From Caprimulgus europaeus (taxonomy: Eukaryota > Chordata > Aves > Caprimulgiformes > Caprimulgidae): DNA of 64,000 bases. The notes beneath the pieces were generated by a model. The model was not told the DNA's origin. It saw only the letters and a list, made by a program, of their open reading frames with translations, and did not search any database. The stretch lies in NCBI GenBank assembly GCA_907165065.1, contig OU015523.1, forward strand, positions 17,049,834 to 17,113,833, read 5' to 3'. Of the stretch, positions 22,201 through 35,500 are shown piece after piece. Positions within the stretch are counted from its first letter, which is position 1. Every line of letters begins with the position of its first letter. The translations under genes were made by a program, and so were the position numbers.

Positions 22201-25122
22201 AAACCTCGTCAGGGAAGGGGCAAATGATGGTTATCCAAACCTAGTCCTCCCTGGAGCCTGGTCCTTGACACCCCAAAATGCCTGTGGGAACACCTGGGAA
22301 TATCTCCGTTTGAGGGGTGGGCTCGAGGCTATGCCTGGCCATGCTCACCCGTTTCACCCAAGGCTGGGTTAGCCTCTGGCACCGTGACCCTTCTGCCTGG
22401 GAAGGAATAAACACAACAAAACAGAAACCAGCTCTGAGTCCTAGCGGTTTCTTTCAGCAAGAGCTGCTCAGAAGCCCATTCACAAAACTAAAACAAACTT
22501 GCATTCCCTTTCCTGGATGACTGGCCTCTTGACACTACAGAATGTTTTTGAGGAAGAAAGGGAAAATACCACAACAGTTTGGGAAACATAAGTACTCAGC
22601 AGCTCTTCACACAACAGTGCCTGTAGCAGTTCAGAAAAACAATATATTCACAGCCATGGAGATGTCTAACCAGAGGACCTTCCAAAATCAATGCTGAAGG
22701 TGTTCCAGTGCTGAGTGGGGTTTTTTTTCCCTCCTTCTAGGAGTTGCTGTAAGCTCCCTTATCTGATGGCTGCCGGCTGCAGCGTGAGCTAGAATGACAC
22801 TTTGCTTTGGGCTGAGAAACGCTGTTTCGTTCACTTCTTACAAAATCAGAATAATACTGATCCATGCTCTATAGCTATGTTGGAACAACATGCCATGTAA
22901 CTGGCTTCCAGATGGAGTCAGGTCCATCCCATAAATTCCTTTTGCTCAGTGACAGAATCCCACAACAAGCCTTTCGTCCCTCTGTTCCCTTTTCCCCCTC
23001 ATTCTCAATCTCTGTCATGTCTCTGGTTTTGGGAAACTACAGGGATATGTGGCAGGGATGCATGTTCCCTTCTGGTGCATACTTATACAGTCATACTAGG
23101 TAGAAGGTCCATAAAACAGTCGTGAAAGACTCAACAAACTGACTGTTTTTCCTCCTTTCCCGACCCAATCACATTTGCCCAATTTTTAATGTTTTCTTCC
23201 TATTATCTCATAATTAGGACACTGTTCTGCAAGTCAAGAGTTTGAATTGCTTTTTATTGAGGTGAGAACTAAACCCGGTTCCTCTGTGAATTCTGGGAAC
23301 AATACACAGGACCTAGATGCTTAACATGAAGCCATGGTTTCTACTCCACAGGCAAAGGATAGAAAATATAGGAGCTGTGATACCAAGTATTCCAGCAGTA
23401 GGGTGGATCCAGGTCTTGATGTACAGCGAGCTAAGCTCTGCGTGGATTTCATACCCTCCCTCGAATGCAAAGGCCACAGGGAGTGGTTTTAAATAGTTGT
23501 TATTTGCTTAACTCACACTTGATTTCCCCCAAGGTCCCACACTGCTACCCTGACTGCATTGTTTCGAGTATCAATGAACAGTTTTCCAGTACAAGTGAAT
23601 TTTCTTGTGATCCGATTCCCACTTGACTATCGGGCGTTTGCAGTGCCAGCTGTTGCTTTGTGGGTGGGGACATGGCATTTTCATCTGAGTTGGGCACTTT
23701 CAACGTTTGCTTGAATGTGCAGACAGCACGATTCTTTCAATTTTTTTGATGAAAAGAATTTTTTTGTTTGCTTTCATTTTCCCTGACTCATTCTCAAGTG
23801 AATCACACTGTGCTTCATGATCCTACACTGTAAGGAACTGCTAAAAGAAATCTAATGTGATTTGAAAGTCTGCAACAGGGTTCCCATTGCCATTATAATC
23901 ACCCCTCTTGGGAAATAAAGTGTGTGGCACCATTGTTTCTGAACCACTGTCACTGTAGTTACTGAGTAATTAGGTTCACAAACAAAAAAAAAGAGAAAAC
24001 TCTTCATACCAAAATAGTTTTACTGGTAAAACCATTTCAAACACAGAGGAACTGAGTGGCTTTCGCTGTTTGCATGGGGGACCACCACAGTGTGCTGCCA
24101 CAATAAAAAATTTCCTGGAATTACTAAATCTGAGATTACAGAAAAAACCCACCTGCTTAGAAAACAGAATTTTCAATTTCATGCAGATGTATTTTTTTTA
24201 AGTGTACCAGGATGTTGTGTAACAACTCTGCAAATACACATAGCAGTGCAAAACTAAATCAGATCTGCACATCTTGGCTGCAGGTTTGTTTTACTCTGAG
24301 GCTGTAATAATGGTGCCTGCTTTAAACTACATGGCATTTCAAAATTTCCATAGAACTTGGCAGAGTAACAGCTGTATCCTGCTACAGAAAGTAGTGCTTA
24401 TTACCATAATTTTAAATAAAAAATGGAAATAAGTGTTCACTCGTTTTCTTTAGGTGCTCCAATTCGTTTTACTCTAAGAAATCGGTCATTTTCACAAATG
24501 TGCTGTTGCTCTGGAGAATTGTATGGAAATGTCACTGCCTATTGGTGTGTTTTCACAGGTTTATTTCCTTCTTTCTTGATTGAGAAGTTATCCAGATCAG
24601 TGGAATTTGTGGGTTCAGTGAAGGAATGGGCCCATTGTAGTCTACAGGCATTTATCTTACAATCTGTAAACCAACATGAGTCTAGTGCTGGGGTTGGAAA
24701 GATGAAGAGTGGGCTGGAAGCCAGGAGTTGGCTATTTGTATTGCAGCTTTCAGTCTTGGAAAATTGATTTGGTTGACAAACCCCATAGCATATTTGAAGA
24801 GACACTAAGAACCTACTTCTCTGACAATAAGCCAGCTTGATCACGGAGCCAAGTATTTCAGGATCAGAATGTATCTGTATGTATGTCTCTCTGGGAGAAC
24901 ACAGATGGGGCAAGGCTTCAGTAACCCTCCAGGCCAGGCAGCTCATGCTGCCTAACTTCCTTCTGGGAACTGGAGACATTTTTCTCAGGAATGACTTGGA
25001 AATAAAAAAAGATCTTCTGCATAAAACAGCCCCAAAGCCTTTGGCTGGAGCAAACTGGGGTAAAGAAATGACAGCTATTGCCAATAACTGTAAAGGTAAA
25101 TAATGCCTGATGCTTTTGGATA
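22201..25122. other. Intergenic stretch between the CpG island and PLA1A
   Basis: No gene recognised. A long minus-strand frame (25177-24539, 212 codons) and a plus-strand frame (24423-24767) overlap each other and neither shows a known domain. Confidence 0.6.
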
Positions 25123-25560
25123 ATAGAACCATAGAATCACAGAATGGTTTGAGTTGGAAGGAACCTTCAAAGGCCATCTAGTCCAATCCCTCTGCAGTGG
25201 ACAGGGACATCTTCAACTAGACCTGGTTGCTCAGAGTCCCATCCAACATGACCTTGAATGTCTCCAGGGATGTGGCTTCTACCACCTCTCTAGGCAACCT
25301 GGGCCAGGGTTTCACCATCCTCAGTGGAAAAAAAATTAAAAGTCTGTCCCCATCTTTCTTACAGGCCCCCTTCAGGTATTGAAAGAGCACAGTAAGGTCT
25401 CCCCAGAGCCTTCTCTTCTCCAGGCTGAACAACACCAACTCTCTCAGCCTTTCTTCATGGGAGAGGGGTCCCATCCCTCTGACCATTTTTGTGGCCTCCT
25501 CTGGATGCACTCCAACAGGTCCATGGCTTTCTTGTACTTTTGGAAAGGTCTTTGGTCACC
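25123..25560 (-). mobile_element. CR1 3'-end fragment upstream of PLA1A
   Basis: The plus strand reads 'atagaatcacagaatggttt' followed by 'gagttggaaggaaccttcaa', then the usual CR1 interval with 'gtctccccagagccttctct' reversed. It ends about 1 kb before the PLA1A start. Confidence 0.92.
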
Positions 25561-26591
25561 TTTCTGATCAGATGGAAGCAATTTCTTCATGTTGTTGTTC
25601 ACAAATAAGGCAGCTGTAGAATAGTGCCTGGACAGGGAATGCTCCTTCCCTTATTACCCTTCTTGCCATTTAATACAGTCAAGGGCAAAGCTGCCTTCTG
25701 CAAGAAGGACAAACATGCACTGATGAGACTTAGGAAACATAAGGAAAGGTGTGCCTTTACTTGGAAGTCTAACACAGCCAGGGAGATGGTACCACCACCG
25801 TCTCATGAATGCCGTGTGACAGACTCCTGGTTACGTGTTTGGTTGTGCACATCTGTTTACACCAAAGCACTAAAGTTTTTTATTCAAAGATCTGCTTGAA
25901 GTATTTGCATGCTTATCATAATGGTGCATTACTGAGATGATCATTTTATTTCCTGTAGTATCTGAAATGCTGTCTCCAAAGGAAAAGGGAAGAGTGTCCC
26001 CACTCTAAGAAATGTACAGTCTGAGCATATTATGGCCATATGGCCACCAGTTACATTTTAGCCTGTCTTTCTCCTCACTTTTCAGAACTAACCCATTGCT
26101 TTGCCTTCTTTTGGCAGTTATGAAAATCTGACCAAAATTAGAAATACAGGACAGAGACAGCAATGCAATAGGAAAATGCACAGATGTAAGGCTGGTATGA
26201 ATCTTCCTGGCATGGACTTACTGTGAAGCCTTGTGACAAATCAGTGTCCCTAGTCGGAATCTGGCAGACAGGTCTAGGTGGTAAGGATAAAGTACTGTAA
26301 CTGTCACTTGCTGGGAGTGGTTTCACTAGCTGATTTCTGAAGTGAGAAGTTTGCCTTGAGGAAAGGGAGGTAGGGAGGGATAAAGTGTCAGCATCTTTTT
26401 TTATCCAAAATGTAAGTGAAGCCCTCTGCTGACATGGACTTTGGCTAATGGTCAAATAAGAGCAGAGGTAATTGCCCTTACCCTTTTTTCCCAAAATGGC
26501 ATGGGCTGGTTGATCATTAACAGAGTCAAGCAACCCACCATGGCTGTTTCTCCCTGTACAATCCTGGTGCTTGTAGTGGACTAACAGGAAG

Positions 26592-29500
26592 ATGGTTGAG
26601 GATCTGAAGAGAAAACTGCTGATTGTTCTTGCTGTCCTCTCGATGCTCAGCTCAGCACAAGCAGGTAAGGAAAACACAAGTGTCTGTCAAGGGATCGATG
26701 GTTTTACATAGAAGGATCTGAATCCAATTCTCCCTAAACAACTTGTGTGTCAAGAGGTCCTTGCTGTAACCATAGTTAGATGCCAGGAGAAAGGGTAGTA
26801 CAAGAATGATCCTTTCTTGTCCTGTGCTTTGAGGCAATCAGCCTCAGTGATTTAATTCCACTAACTTGGTTTAAAAGAATGAACAGGGTTTACCCTGAAG
26901 TGTAAGGAAGCAGAAAAGGGACCACTCGACCTCTGGCACTGGCATGTCCTGCTTTGAAAGCTTAGCAAATATAATCTGCAGTAGCTGAGAGAAAATAAAC
27001 AGACTCCACACTACATTTCTTTCCTTAATAGTACTGTCAGTGAAACTGCTTTTGTGACCATCACTACAGTCCCACATCACCTGCACACCTCCTGCCTTAC
27101 CTTTACTCACAATCCCCCTCCTCTCACGCCATTTCTGACATGCACCGTGCCTGCACTGAGCCTGCCCTTGCTCGTAAGGCTGGCTTGTGAGTTGCTGTTT
27201 TTTCCAAACTGATCTCAGAGATCTTCTTTTTCTCTCTTGCCTTCAGTACACAGGAGATCAAAATAAACAACAGTGAGGGACAGTCACATCCCATAAGGAG
27301 GAATCTGAATGTTGAATCTCATTCCTTGTGCTGACCCTTAGGCCATGTTCTGTCTAGCTAGTGTAAAGTGTCTTCCACAGGAACAGCCAGCAGTTAGGAA
27401 GTTGGTTGTTTGATTTTTTTAAATTATTTTTTATTTTACTGTATGTGCAGATTCGAGGCTGTTTCATTGCCTCCAGTCCAGAAAAGGAAAGGTGCATGCA
27501 TTCTCCTTGCAGCAGGATGCAACTATGCCAGTTCAAAAAGTAACACTTTTTTAGGTCAGAAGGGATGGTTTCATCAATTGTTTGGCTTCCTGCTCATCAC
27601 AGGTCAATTTCAGCCCATTAGTGCTTCAGTAAATCCAACATCTTACCTTCAACAAGCCTTCCAAAATAGCAGCCAGTCCTCTGAAATGGCAAAAGATGGA
27701 GAATCCACTTCTTTTGTGGCTTTAGCAATACATACCAATAAACTTCCATGCTTGCTTTCTAGCCTAAATTTGATCAATTTTTTTACTAGCTACAGCTTTG
27801 AGTTTTGATTTTTTTTGCTGTCTAGATGAAAGTGCTTTCCAGTAGCTGCCTTTTCCTTCCCATCAAACATTTCCATCCACTAAATGAATCTATCAGGAAA
27901 TTATCACTGACACATTTTGCCATCAGCATTCTCATATATTGCCATTAGTATTCTCGTGTTTATTTCTGGATTATTGATACAATTGTAATTAGATGTGTAC
28001 CTCCTACTAAGCTTACCAGAATTTGAACAGAACCATCCCCATTCAGTGGTGACTACCTGTTGGCAAGCATTTTTTTAAAGATCCAGTAGCCAGCTCATAA
28101 ATGTACTTAGTACCTGGTGTGTGTGGCCAATTTGGGAAAAAAACCCCAACAGAATGTCATCCACGTCTCTGTAAAACAACTCTCAGCAGTCAAAGCCACC
28201 ATGACATCTCGGGTTATCTTCCCAAGCCAGTGCTAGAATTCCATCAAAGGATGGAAACAACTTTATCTGACAGATAAAGTTTCCAAAATAGGCTGGTTTT
28301 GATTTATGTTCTATCCTTTTAATCTTTATCAACAGAAGCGAGATTGGTAACTTAATTTTCCTAATGAATTAGAATGAGCTTTTTTTTCCATTCCACAGAC
28401 ACACACTAAATATGCTGTACACTCCCTCACGTTGCAGGGAATACAGATGGATTCTCAGGGCATCACTGCACTGACTTTCAGACAGCAAATTTCCTACGGG
28501 GCAATAAACTGAAGGTCCAGTTTCTTCTGTTCACCTCCTCAAGCCCCAGCTGTGGGGAGCTGATTTTACCTGATGGCATCAAGAACTCCAGCTTCAACAG
28601 CAGTTTGGAGACCAAGATCATAATCCATGGCTTCAGGTAAGAGAAAGAAGACCACTGTGACTAAGTTTTTACTGGTAAATAAAGCACTGCTGGGGCATTC
28701 CCAAGCACTGGGTGGGGCTGTCATGGAAACCCCCTGCTCCTGTGACCTTCTTAGTGTCCCCAGAGTGGCTGCTGCAAAACAGCTTCTAAGAACAATCTGG
28801 AGTGCTCAGCCCCAAACTGGACCTGGGAATTGAAATCCTTTAGTTTGTGACTGGCTGCCTCTTTTGTATGTGTTTCACAGGTTTTGGAGCCTAATAAAAG
28901 TTAGGAAATTACCATATTTCTTTCTTGCTCTCACTCTTTCACTCTCTGTTGCTCTCTTGCTCATTCTCTCACTCTTTCCTCTTTTACCTTTTTCCTTTTC
29001 TTTCCTTCATTTAACCTTTTTATTGAAGAAGTGTTTTCCTCAAGATTCTTGTCCTTGGAGCTCATGTCCTGATTTTTCAACAGTCTGGATTAGTCAGCCA
29101 TTTAGAAACTCTGCTAGACCCATTATACTTCTATTCTTGAAATTGTAGGGATTTGAGCCAGGTTTTCTCAAGCTGTCATCATTTTTCAAGCTTTTATTAC
29201 CGTGCTATTTTTCATCCAGGTGTGACCATGTAACATTATTTGGTTTGATATACAAAAGCCTGAATAGAAAGGATAAAACCACAAAAGATGTTTCAGGGTC
29301 TTTTCAGAAAACTGGCAGTTGCCCTCATGTGACCTAGCACACCCCCCACCAGGTGGTATTAGGGGAAGTGGGCAGGACACAGCCTCCTCAGTTTCCCTTG
29401 AATTCTTTGGTATAGAATTTTTTGTTGTTGTTGTTTATAGATGAGAAAATATAAGAGTGAAAGACTAGGTGATATGACAAAGGACTTTCTTGCTATCTTG

Positions 29501-32500
29501 TAGCCAAGCAGGATCCAGGTGTTCCTGGTCAGCTCACTTCAGATGGGTTTTGTGGTTACTAACTGAAGCACCACAGCAAGACTGAGATCTCAGCCTGAGC
29601 TCTGCAAATGTTATCTCATTCATTAAAATATCTGGTTCCATTCTGAATCAGCCCTTTCTGGAAAGTGTTATTACACCACCGCAAAGAAATGCCAGGTGTG
29701 GACGTCTGGCACCAGAAACAACTTTCAGCAACTGTCTGGCAGCCTCCTCTGAGACATGTGAAGCTCCAGCACCAGTGAACAACATATTGGGGCGTGCCCT
29801 ACTTGGTCAGACACCTAACATACTTGTTTCTGATGACTCTGCAGGGCTTTGGGTACCAAACCTTCTTGGATTGAAGGGCTTGTCCATGCCATACTGCACA
29901 CGAGCCAGGTGAATGTGATTGCAGTAGATTGGGTTTATGGCTCTACAGGAGCTTATCCCTCTGCCGTGGAAAATGTCACACAGCTGGCCCTCTCCATCTC
30001 ACAATTCATCAGCAAGCTCCTGGTAAGTGACTGTGCATTTTCAGTGGTGGGGAGCGTTGTCCAGCTATGTGTAAGCTCTCCATGGAACATTTGCATTGCA
30101 GACCCAAGCTGCAGAGTGTGGGAGTTCCTGGGTATGCACCACTGTCCTGGTTTTGATGAGGGGACTGGGGCATCTACCATATGAGGAAGGGCTGAGAGCT
30201 GGGTCTGTTTAGCCTGGAGGAGGCTGAGGGGGGATCTCATCAGTGCTTCTAAATACCTAAAGGGCAGGTGTCAGGAGGATGGGGCCAGACTCTTCTCAGT
30301 GGTGTCCAGTGACAGGACAAGGGGCACTGGGCACGAACTGGAAAACAGGAGGTTCAACCTAAACATAAGGAAAAACTTCTTCACTGTGAGGGTGGCAGAG
30401 CCCTGGAACAGGCTGCCCAGAGAGGTTGTGGGGTCTCCTTCTCTGGAGACATTCAAAACCCACCTGGTCGTGTTCCTGTGTGGTCTACTGTAGGTGATCC
30501 TGCTCTAGCAGAGGGCTGGACTAGATGATCTTCAGAGCTCCCTTCCAACCCTGACCATTCTGTGATTTTATGATCTTGCCCCCACACTCTTGTGCACCAT
30601 AGGGCCTCCCATTGTATGGCACTGCATCATGCACACCAGCCTGCAGGCAGCTGGATTCCTTTGGATGGGGTCATCTCACATCACATCTAAGGCAGGGCTT
30701 TACCTGGAAGTTCAGCTCATGGATAAATTCTTAGTCTCCGAAAATATAATCTTAAAATACTGATCAGGATATTAGTACAATGGTGGGATAAATTAAAAAA
30801 AAACCCAAACCTCTCCTTTACTGATAAAATTATTCACATAGTAAACCCTGGTCACTCATCTGAGAGGGGAAAATTCACTCTGAAGCAAGCTATGAAAGAG
30901 AAAGCTGGAAAGCTGAAGAGCTACAGGCTATAGTTATGAACAGGAGCATCTGACCGACCTGGTTAGGGTTATGTTTGCATCTGTGAACCTGAAGAAGGAG
31001 TCTGAAAAACAGAAAGGGCAATCATCATTCATTGCCACATCTGTTTGGTTCTGCACCATACACCTCAAAAGCAATCCTACGTTAGAAGAGTTATGGAGCT
31101 GTTGGGTGGGCTGGAACAGAGTATTTCACCTTTCTGCTACAGCAGCATTAATTAGTATTATCATCACTCTGCAGGCCCTGGGAGTCTCAGGGACATCCAT
31201 CCACATCATTGGGGTAAGCCTTGGTGCGCATGTTGGGGGCCTGGTGGGGCACTTCCATGGAGGTCAGCTGGGACGGATAACAGGTATCATAAAACTGAGT
31301 CTTGGGTCCTTATCTGCTCTTCAAGGGTGAGAGTGAAAGACCAAGGAAGGGGAGTTATCTATAGTGATCTTTTGATTGCATAAGGGCTCATTAGATCCAA
31401 GCTTACAGGCTTCTTCCTAGCTTCAGAAGAGCCTGACAATGCCTTTCCAGCCATCAGTCCCCTCCACACTGCCAAAAGAATGCATGTACTGGAAGGACCA
31501 CCTGTGCTCCACTCTTCAATTGGTGTCAGCTTAAAAGAATATGAGGCCTTGTGACTAATGAAACCCCACAACACCACATGCTTTGCTTCCACTTTATAGC
31601 ACGTATACCTCTGTGGTTCTTAAAATTGAAGCCCACAATGTGTGTCATTGTAGGGGAGCAGCAAGAGTGAGCTGCTCTGCAGGAAGAAGTGAGCTGAGAG
31701 CCAAGGGTGACAAGTTAGGCAGGGCCAGTGGCCTCAGTGACAAGGGGGACAGTCCCACTGTATCTGAGCAAGAAGAGTCGAGCAGGTCCAGTCACAGGAA
31801 CCAGGGTCATCCACAGCCCAGTGATCACTGGGCAAGTCTGCAGTGATGAGGCAAGACCAATGTCAAGCCAGGAAGTCAAGTCAACAAGATAAAAGCAGAA
31901 CCAGCAAGGATCCTATAACACAGCCCAGGCAAGGAACAAAAGCAAGAGCCTGAGCCAATGTTGAGAGGCCCCAGGTGAGGCTTCTTGCTGTTCTCTCCCA
32001 CAAATTTTCACAGTAGATGGTCTAAGGTCGCTCAGTTGTACCAAATCAGAGCTGACCTTAAACAGAGTGAGCCAGACTCCTGGGTTTGAGGAAGAGGTGG
32101 CCGTGGGGGAATTACAGAGAAAGATGGTTAGAGGCTGATCATGGCATTTAGAGCTTTTGGGTTCACTGAGGGCCTTGTTAGCCTTTAGTTATGGACCGTG
32201 AACAGAGTCACAGAATGATTTAGGTAAGATGGGACCTTGGAAAGTCTCTAGTCCACCACCCCTCACTCAAAGCAGGGCTGCCTGCTAAGCCAGATCAGGT
32301 TGTCAAGGGTCTTGTCAAGTTCTGGGAATCCCCAGGGATGGAGATTCATTTTGATAGGAGGGAAAATGCCACCAAGAAGGAACAGACATAAAGGCTCCAG
32401 GAGAGTGACCACAGCTCCCAGTCTGCCTCAGCCCGTGCTGGTCTGTCTCACAGGGGTATCCTCAAGGAGGGTCTCAGTACACACTCAAGCAGGTCAGTCC

Positions 32501-35500
32501 AGAGAAATGTTGAATCAGCCTTCACACATCACAGCTACCCATGCTGCATGAAATACAGGAATTCCCTAGCAGGAGCTAAGTTTCACTCTCCTGTAACAGA
32601 ATTTTATGATCAGCAACATCTTCAGATGAGCAGAAGCAGACACTTTCCCAGGAAAGAAGGGTAATTAACTTCAGAGTCAGAAACTCTTCCCCTTTGTGTT
32701 GTCTACATGTAATAAAAGCTCTGTAGGTTTATTTATTCCATTAACTTTTAACTCTGCTAAGAAACAACCCTTTTTCTACACTCCTGGTTATCCTGTAATT
32801 TCATGGGCATTGCAGGTTCCAGTTCAGATTTAAGAGCATGAAGACAGGTAGAATTAGATCCAAGATACATCTGATCTCATCTCCTGCCTCTGCACACACA
32901 TGCATCCACACACAGAGCAATGTGATCCCAGAAGCATAATTTGCTGATGTGTTTTCAGTCACCTAAAAAGAGCTGTAGAGCAAAACCAGAGTGAGTCTTG
33001 GAGATGAGAGCACAGACCTTATCTTTGTGAAGTGAGTTCCTTTAGCCCATGCCTATTCCTGGGGATATCTCCCTGTGCAGGAAAGCAAATGGTAAAGGAA
33101 CTGAAATGAACAGCCCATATCCAAAATTGCTGAAGAGCAATTTGTTTCAGTAATTGTAGAGGAAAGGAAAAAGTCTGAAGGAATTCAGTTGCGTACTGTA
33201 TAGCTTCAGGGAGTAGTTTTCTTAGCTGTCCAGGATGTACATCTCAATGCACATGTGCAGCTTGTGCTTGGAGGAGGTAAGCATACAGAATAGAGGACAG
33301 AAACATGCTTGCCTCAGAGCTGTGCTAGAATTGACTGCTGCTCGTATTAGGTGTTTCTCCCTGCTCAGGAAGAACTTCAAGTTATACCAAATAACACTTT
33401 CCAGTATCTCTTAAAGCCTTTAACTAAAATTTGGTCTGTAGAAGCAGGTGGGGAACCTTTCGGCTTTTTGTATGTGTTAAGATTAAAGAACATAGAAGCA
33501 AAATTAAAGCAGTAAATTCTTTTGACCACTTGTCCCATTATTAACTATTATGTATAGAAAGAATAGGGAAGAATCTTTTTTCCTTCTTTCCATTTTCCTC
33601 CTTCCCTTCCCCCCCACAAACGCAGACAAATCAGTTTGTATACTGTTGATACTGCCTTCTCCATGGAGAATTAACGGGACTGAGCCCAAGGCAGTGAAAC
33701 TTCACTCTGAGGCTAAGTGGCATGTGGGGCAGAGCTGCTCCTTAAACGATTGTTGTTGCTTGAGGAGTGAAAAAAATCTTGTGAGATCACTTTTCATAGA
33801 AAAGTAAACAGGATAAACCTCAGCTAGAACAACAACAACAACAAATCTTTAACGTGTTTCTTGGTATTGCCTAGGATAATTTTCTCTGTTCCTTTGACTC
33901 CCCAGCGAGGAGCAAGTTTTACACAAAAATACAGATGGCTGCTTAAGGACTCAATTTTATTTGCAGAGAGAGGGCTCAGAAGCCTCTTCAATATAAGGAT
34001 GTTTGATAGTATCAAACCTTTGTAATGCCTGGATTGGTTAATGCCTGGGATGATGAATTCATCACCTATCTGATGATCTTCAGTGACATTTCTTAGACTG
34101 CAGTGCTAATACAGACAACAGTACAATTAAGGAAAGTGTTAATGAGTTTGATTTTCTTTCACTGAAAATCCAAAAGACACTCTGCACCCACTCTGTCAGA
34201 GGTATTTGAAGCTCAGTCATGGTTTTACAGCTCAGAAACTTGACATAGAAAACTTCTAAAGAAGAGTGGAACAGTAGAGGACAAGGAAAGGAAGCTGTAG
34301 TGAAAGCTAGCGGGGACAGAAACCGTTCTGGGGCATAATCAGTGCAACCTGGGAATAATTTATCAGTTTTTCCTAGCATCATTTTTAAAGACTGGTCCAG
34401 AAATAAGAAAGAGAAGGGCTGAAGAGCACTTTTTTTTGAGGCATTTGATTTTGTTACAGGCCTGGATCCCGCAGGCCCAAAGTACACCAGAGCCAGCCCT
34501 GAGGAGCGCCTGGACCCTGGGGATGCCCTCTTCGTGGAAGCCATTCATACCGATGCTGACAGTAAGCTGGCTTCCATCTTCTTCAGCCTGTGCTTCTATT
34601 CCTCCTGCCATCAGCATTGCTAAGGAGTGTGTAGGTCTTTGTCCCTTTTATGCCAGATTACCATGAGTTCAGTTTCATTCTCAGAAAGTTCCTTAGATAA
34701 GCTTTAATGATGAACCCATATCCCAGATCACTTCACAGCAACAAACAGGTGGAGGTTAGACAGAGGGCAATCTTCCAGCAAATATTGTTTCCTTAACCCT
34801 GCTACATGCAGAATCAGCTCAGCATGGCTTTTACCACCTGGAAGGAATTTACATGTCTGGTCTCACTTTGCTTTTTCCCACTTGACATAAGGAAGGTGCC
34901 ACTGTGACTGCCAGTGGAAAGTAACAGAGTCAAACCAACAGCTGGTGCAACCACAAACTAACTTTTCTACAGCACTTAGGGTCTAGGTAGGCAGATCATG
35001 TGCTAAAGAATAATGTGGTGCCTTTGAGTCACACCTCTTGCCTGGAGATCATGAAAACATCTACCAACATAACTCTCAATCATGCTTCATAATCCACCAT
35101 TAAGGTTGTGGTCGGTTTTGTTCTCCTTTATACAAAAACAAGAACCTGAGTCATGGAGGTGGTGATTAAGCCACAGTTCCCAGTCATTTTGATGGAGCAG
35201 CCTGGAGCACTCTCTGCTCCATGCAGTGAATCTGCACAATGCAGATGTGTGGGAAGAGGAAATCCATCCTTGCTGTCTCCAGCACTGGAGCTGGGTCCAG
35301 CACCACTGATGTTCAGCCAATTATTGGGGCCTGTCAAACACCATGTAGGGTAAAGCCCATAGAAGAGACAAGCATGAGAATGAAGTGGCATTTCATCTCC
35401 TTTCAGATTTTGGGATCCGGATTCCTGTAGGCCATATTGATTATTTTGTCAATGGAGGAAAAGATCAGCCAGGATGCCCCCGATTCATCTCTGCAGGTGA

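Noticed and set aside
24423..24767. Plus-strand frame of 114 codons with an exon-like AG...GT interval (24453-24558)
   Set aside because: The Cys-rich stretch briefly suggested an Ig exon, but the spacing of Cys and Trp does not fit and no partner exons were found.
24539..25177. Longest frame in the window, 212 codons, minus strand
   Set aside because: No recognised domain, overlaps a CR1 at one end and an opposing plus-strand frame; no splice or conservation evidence.
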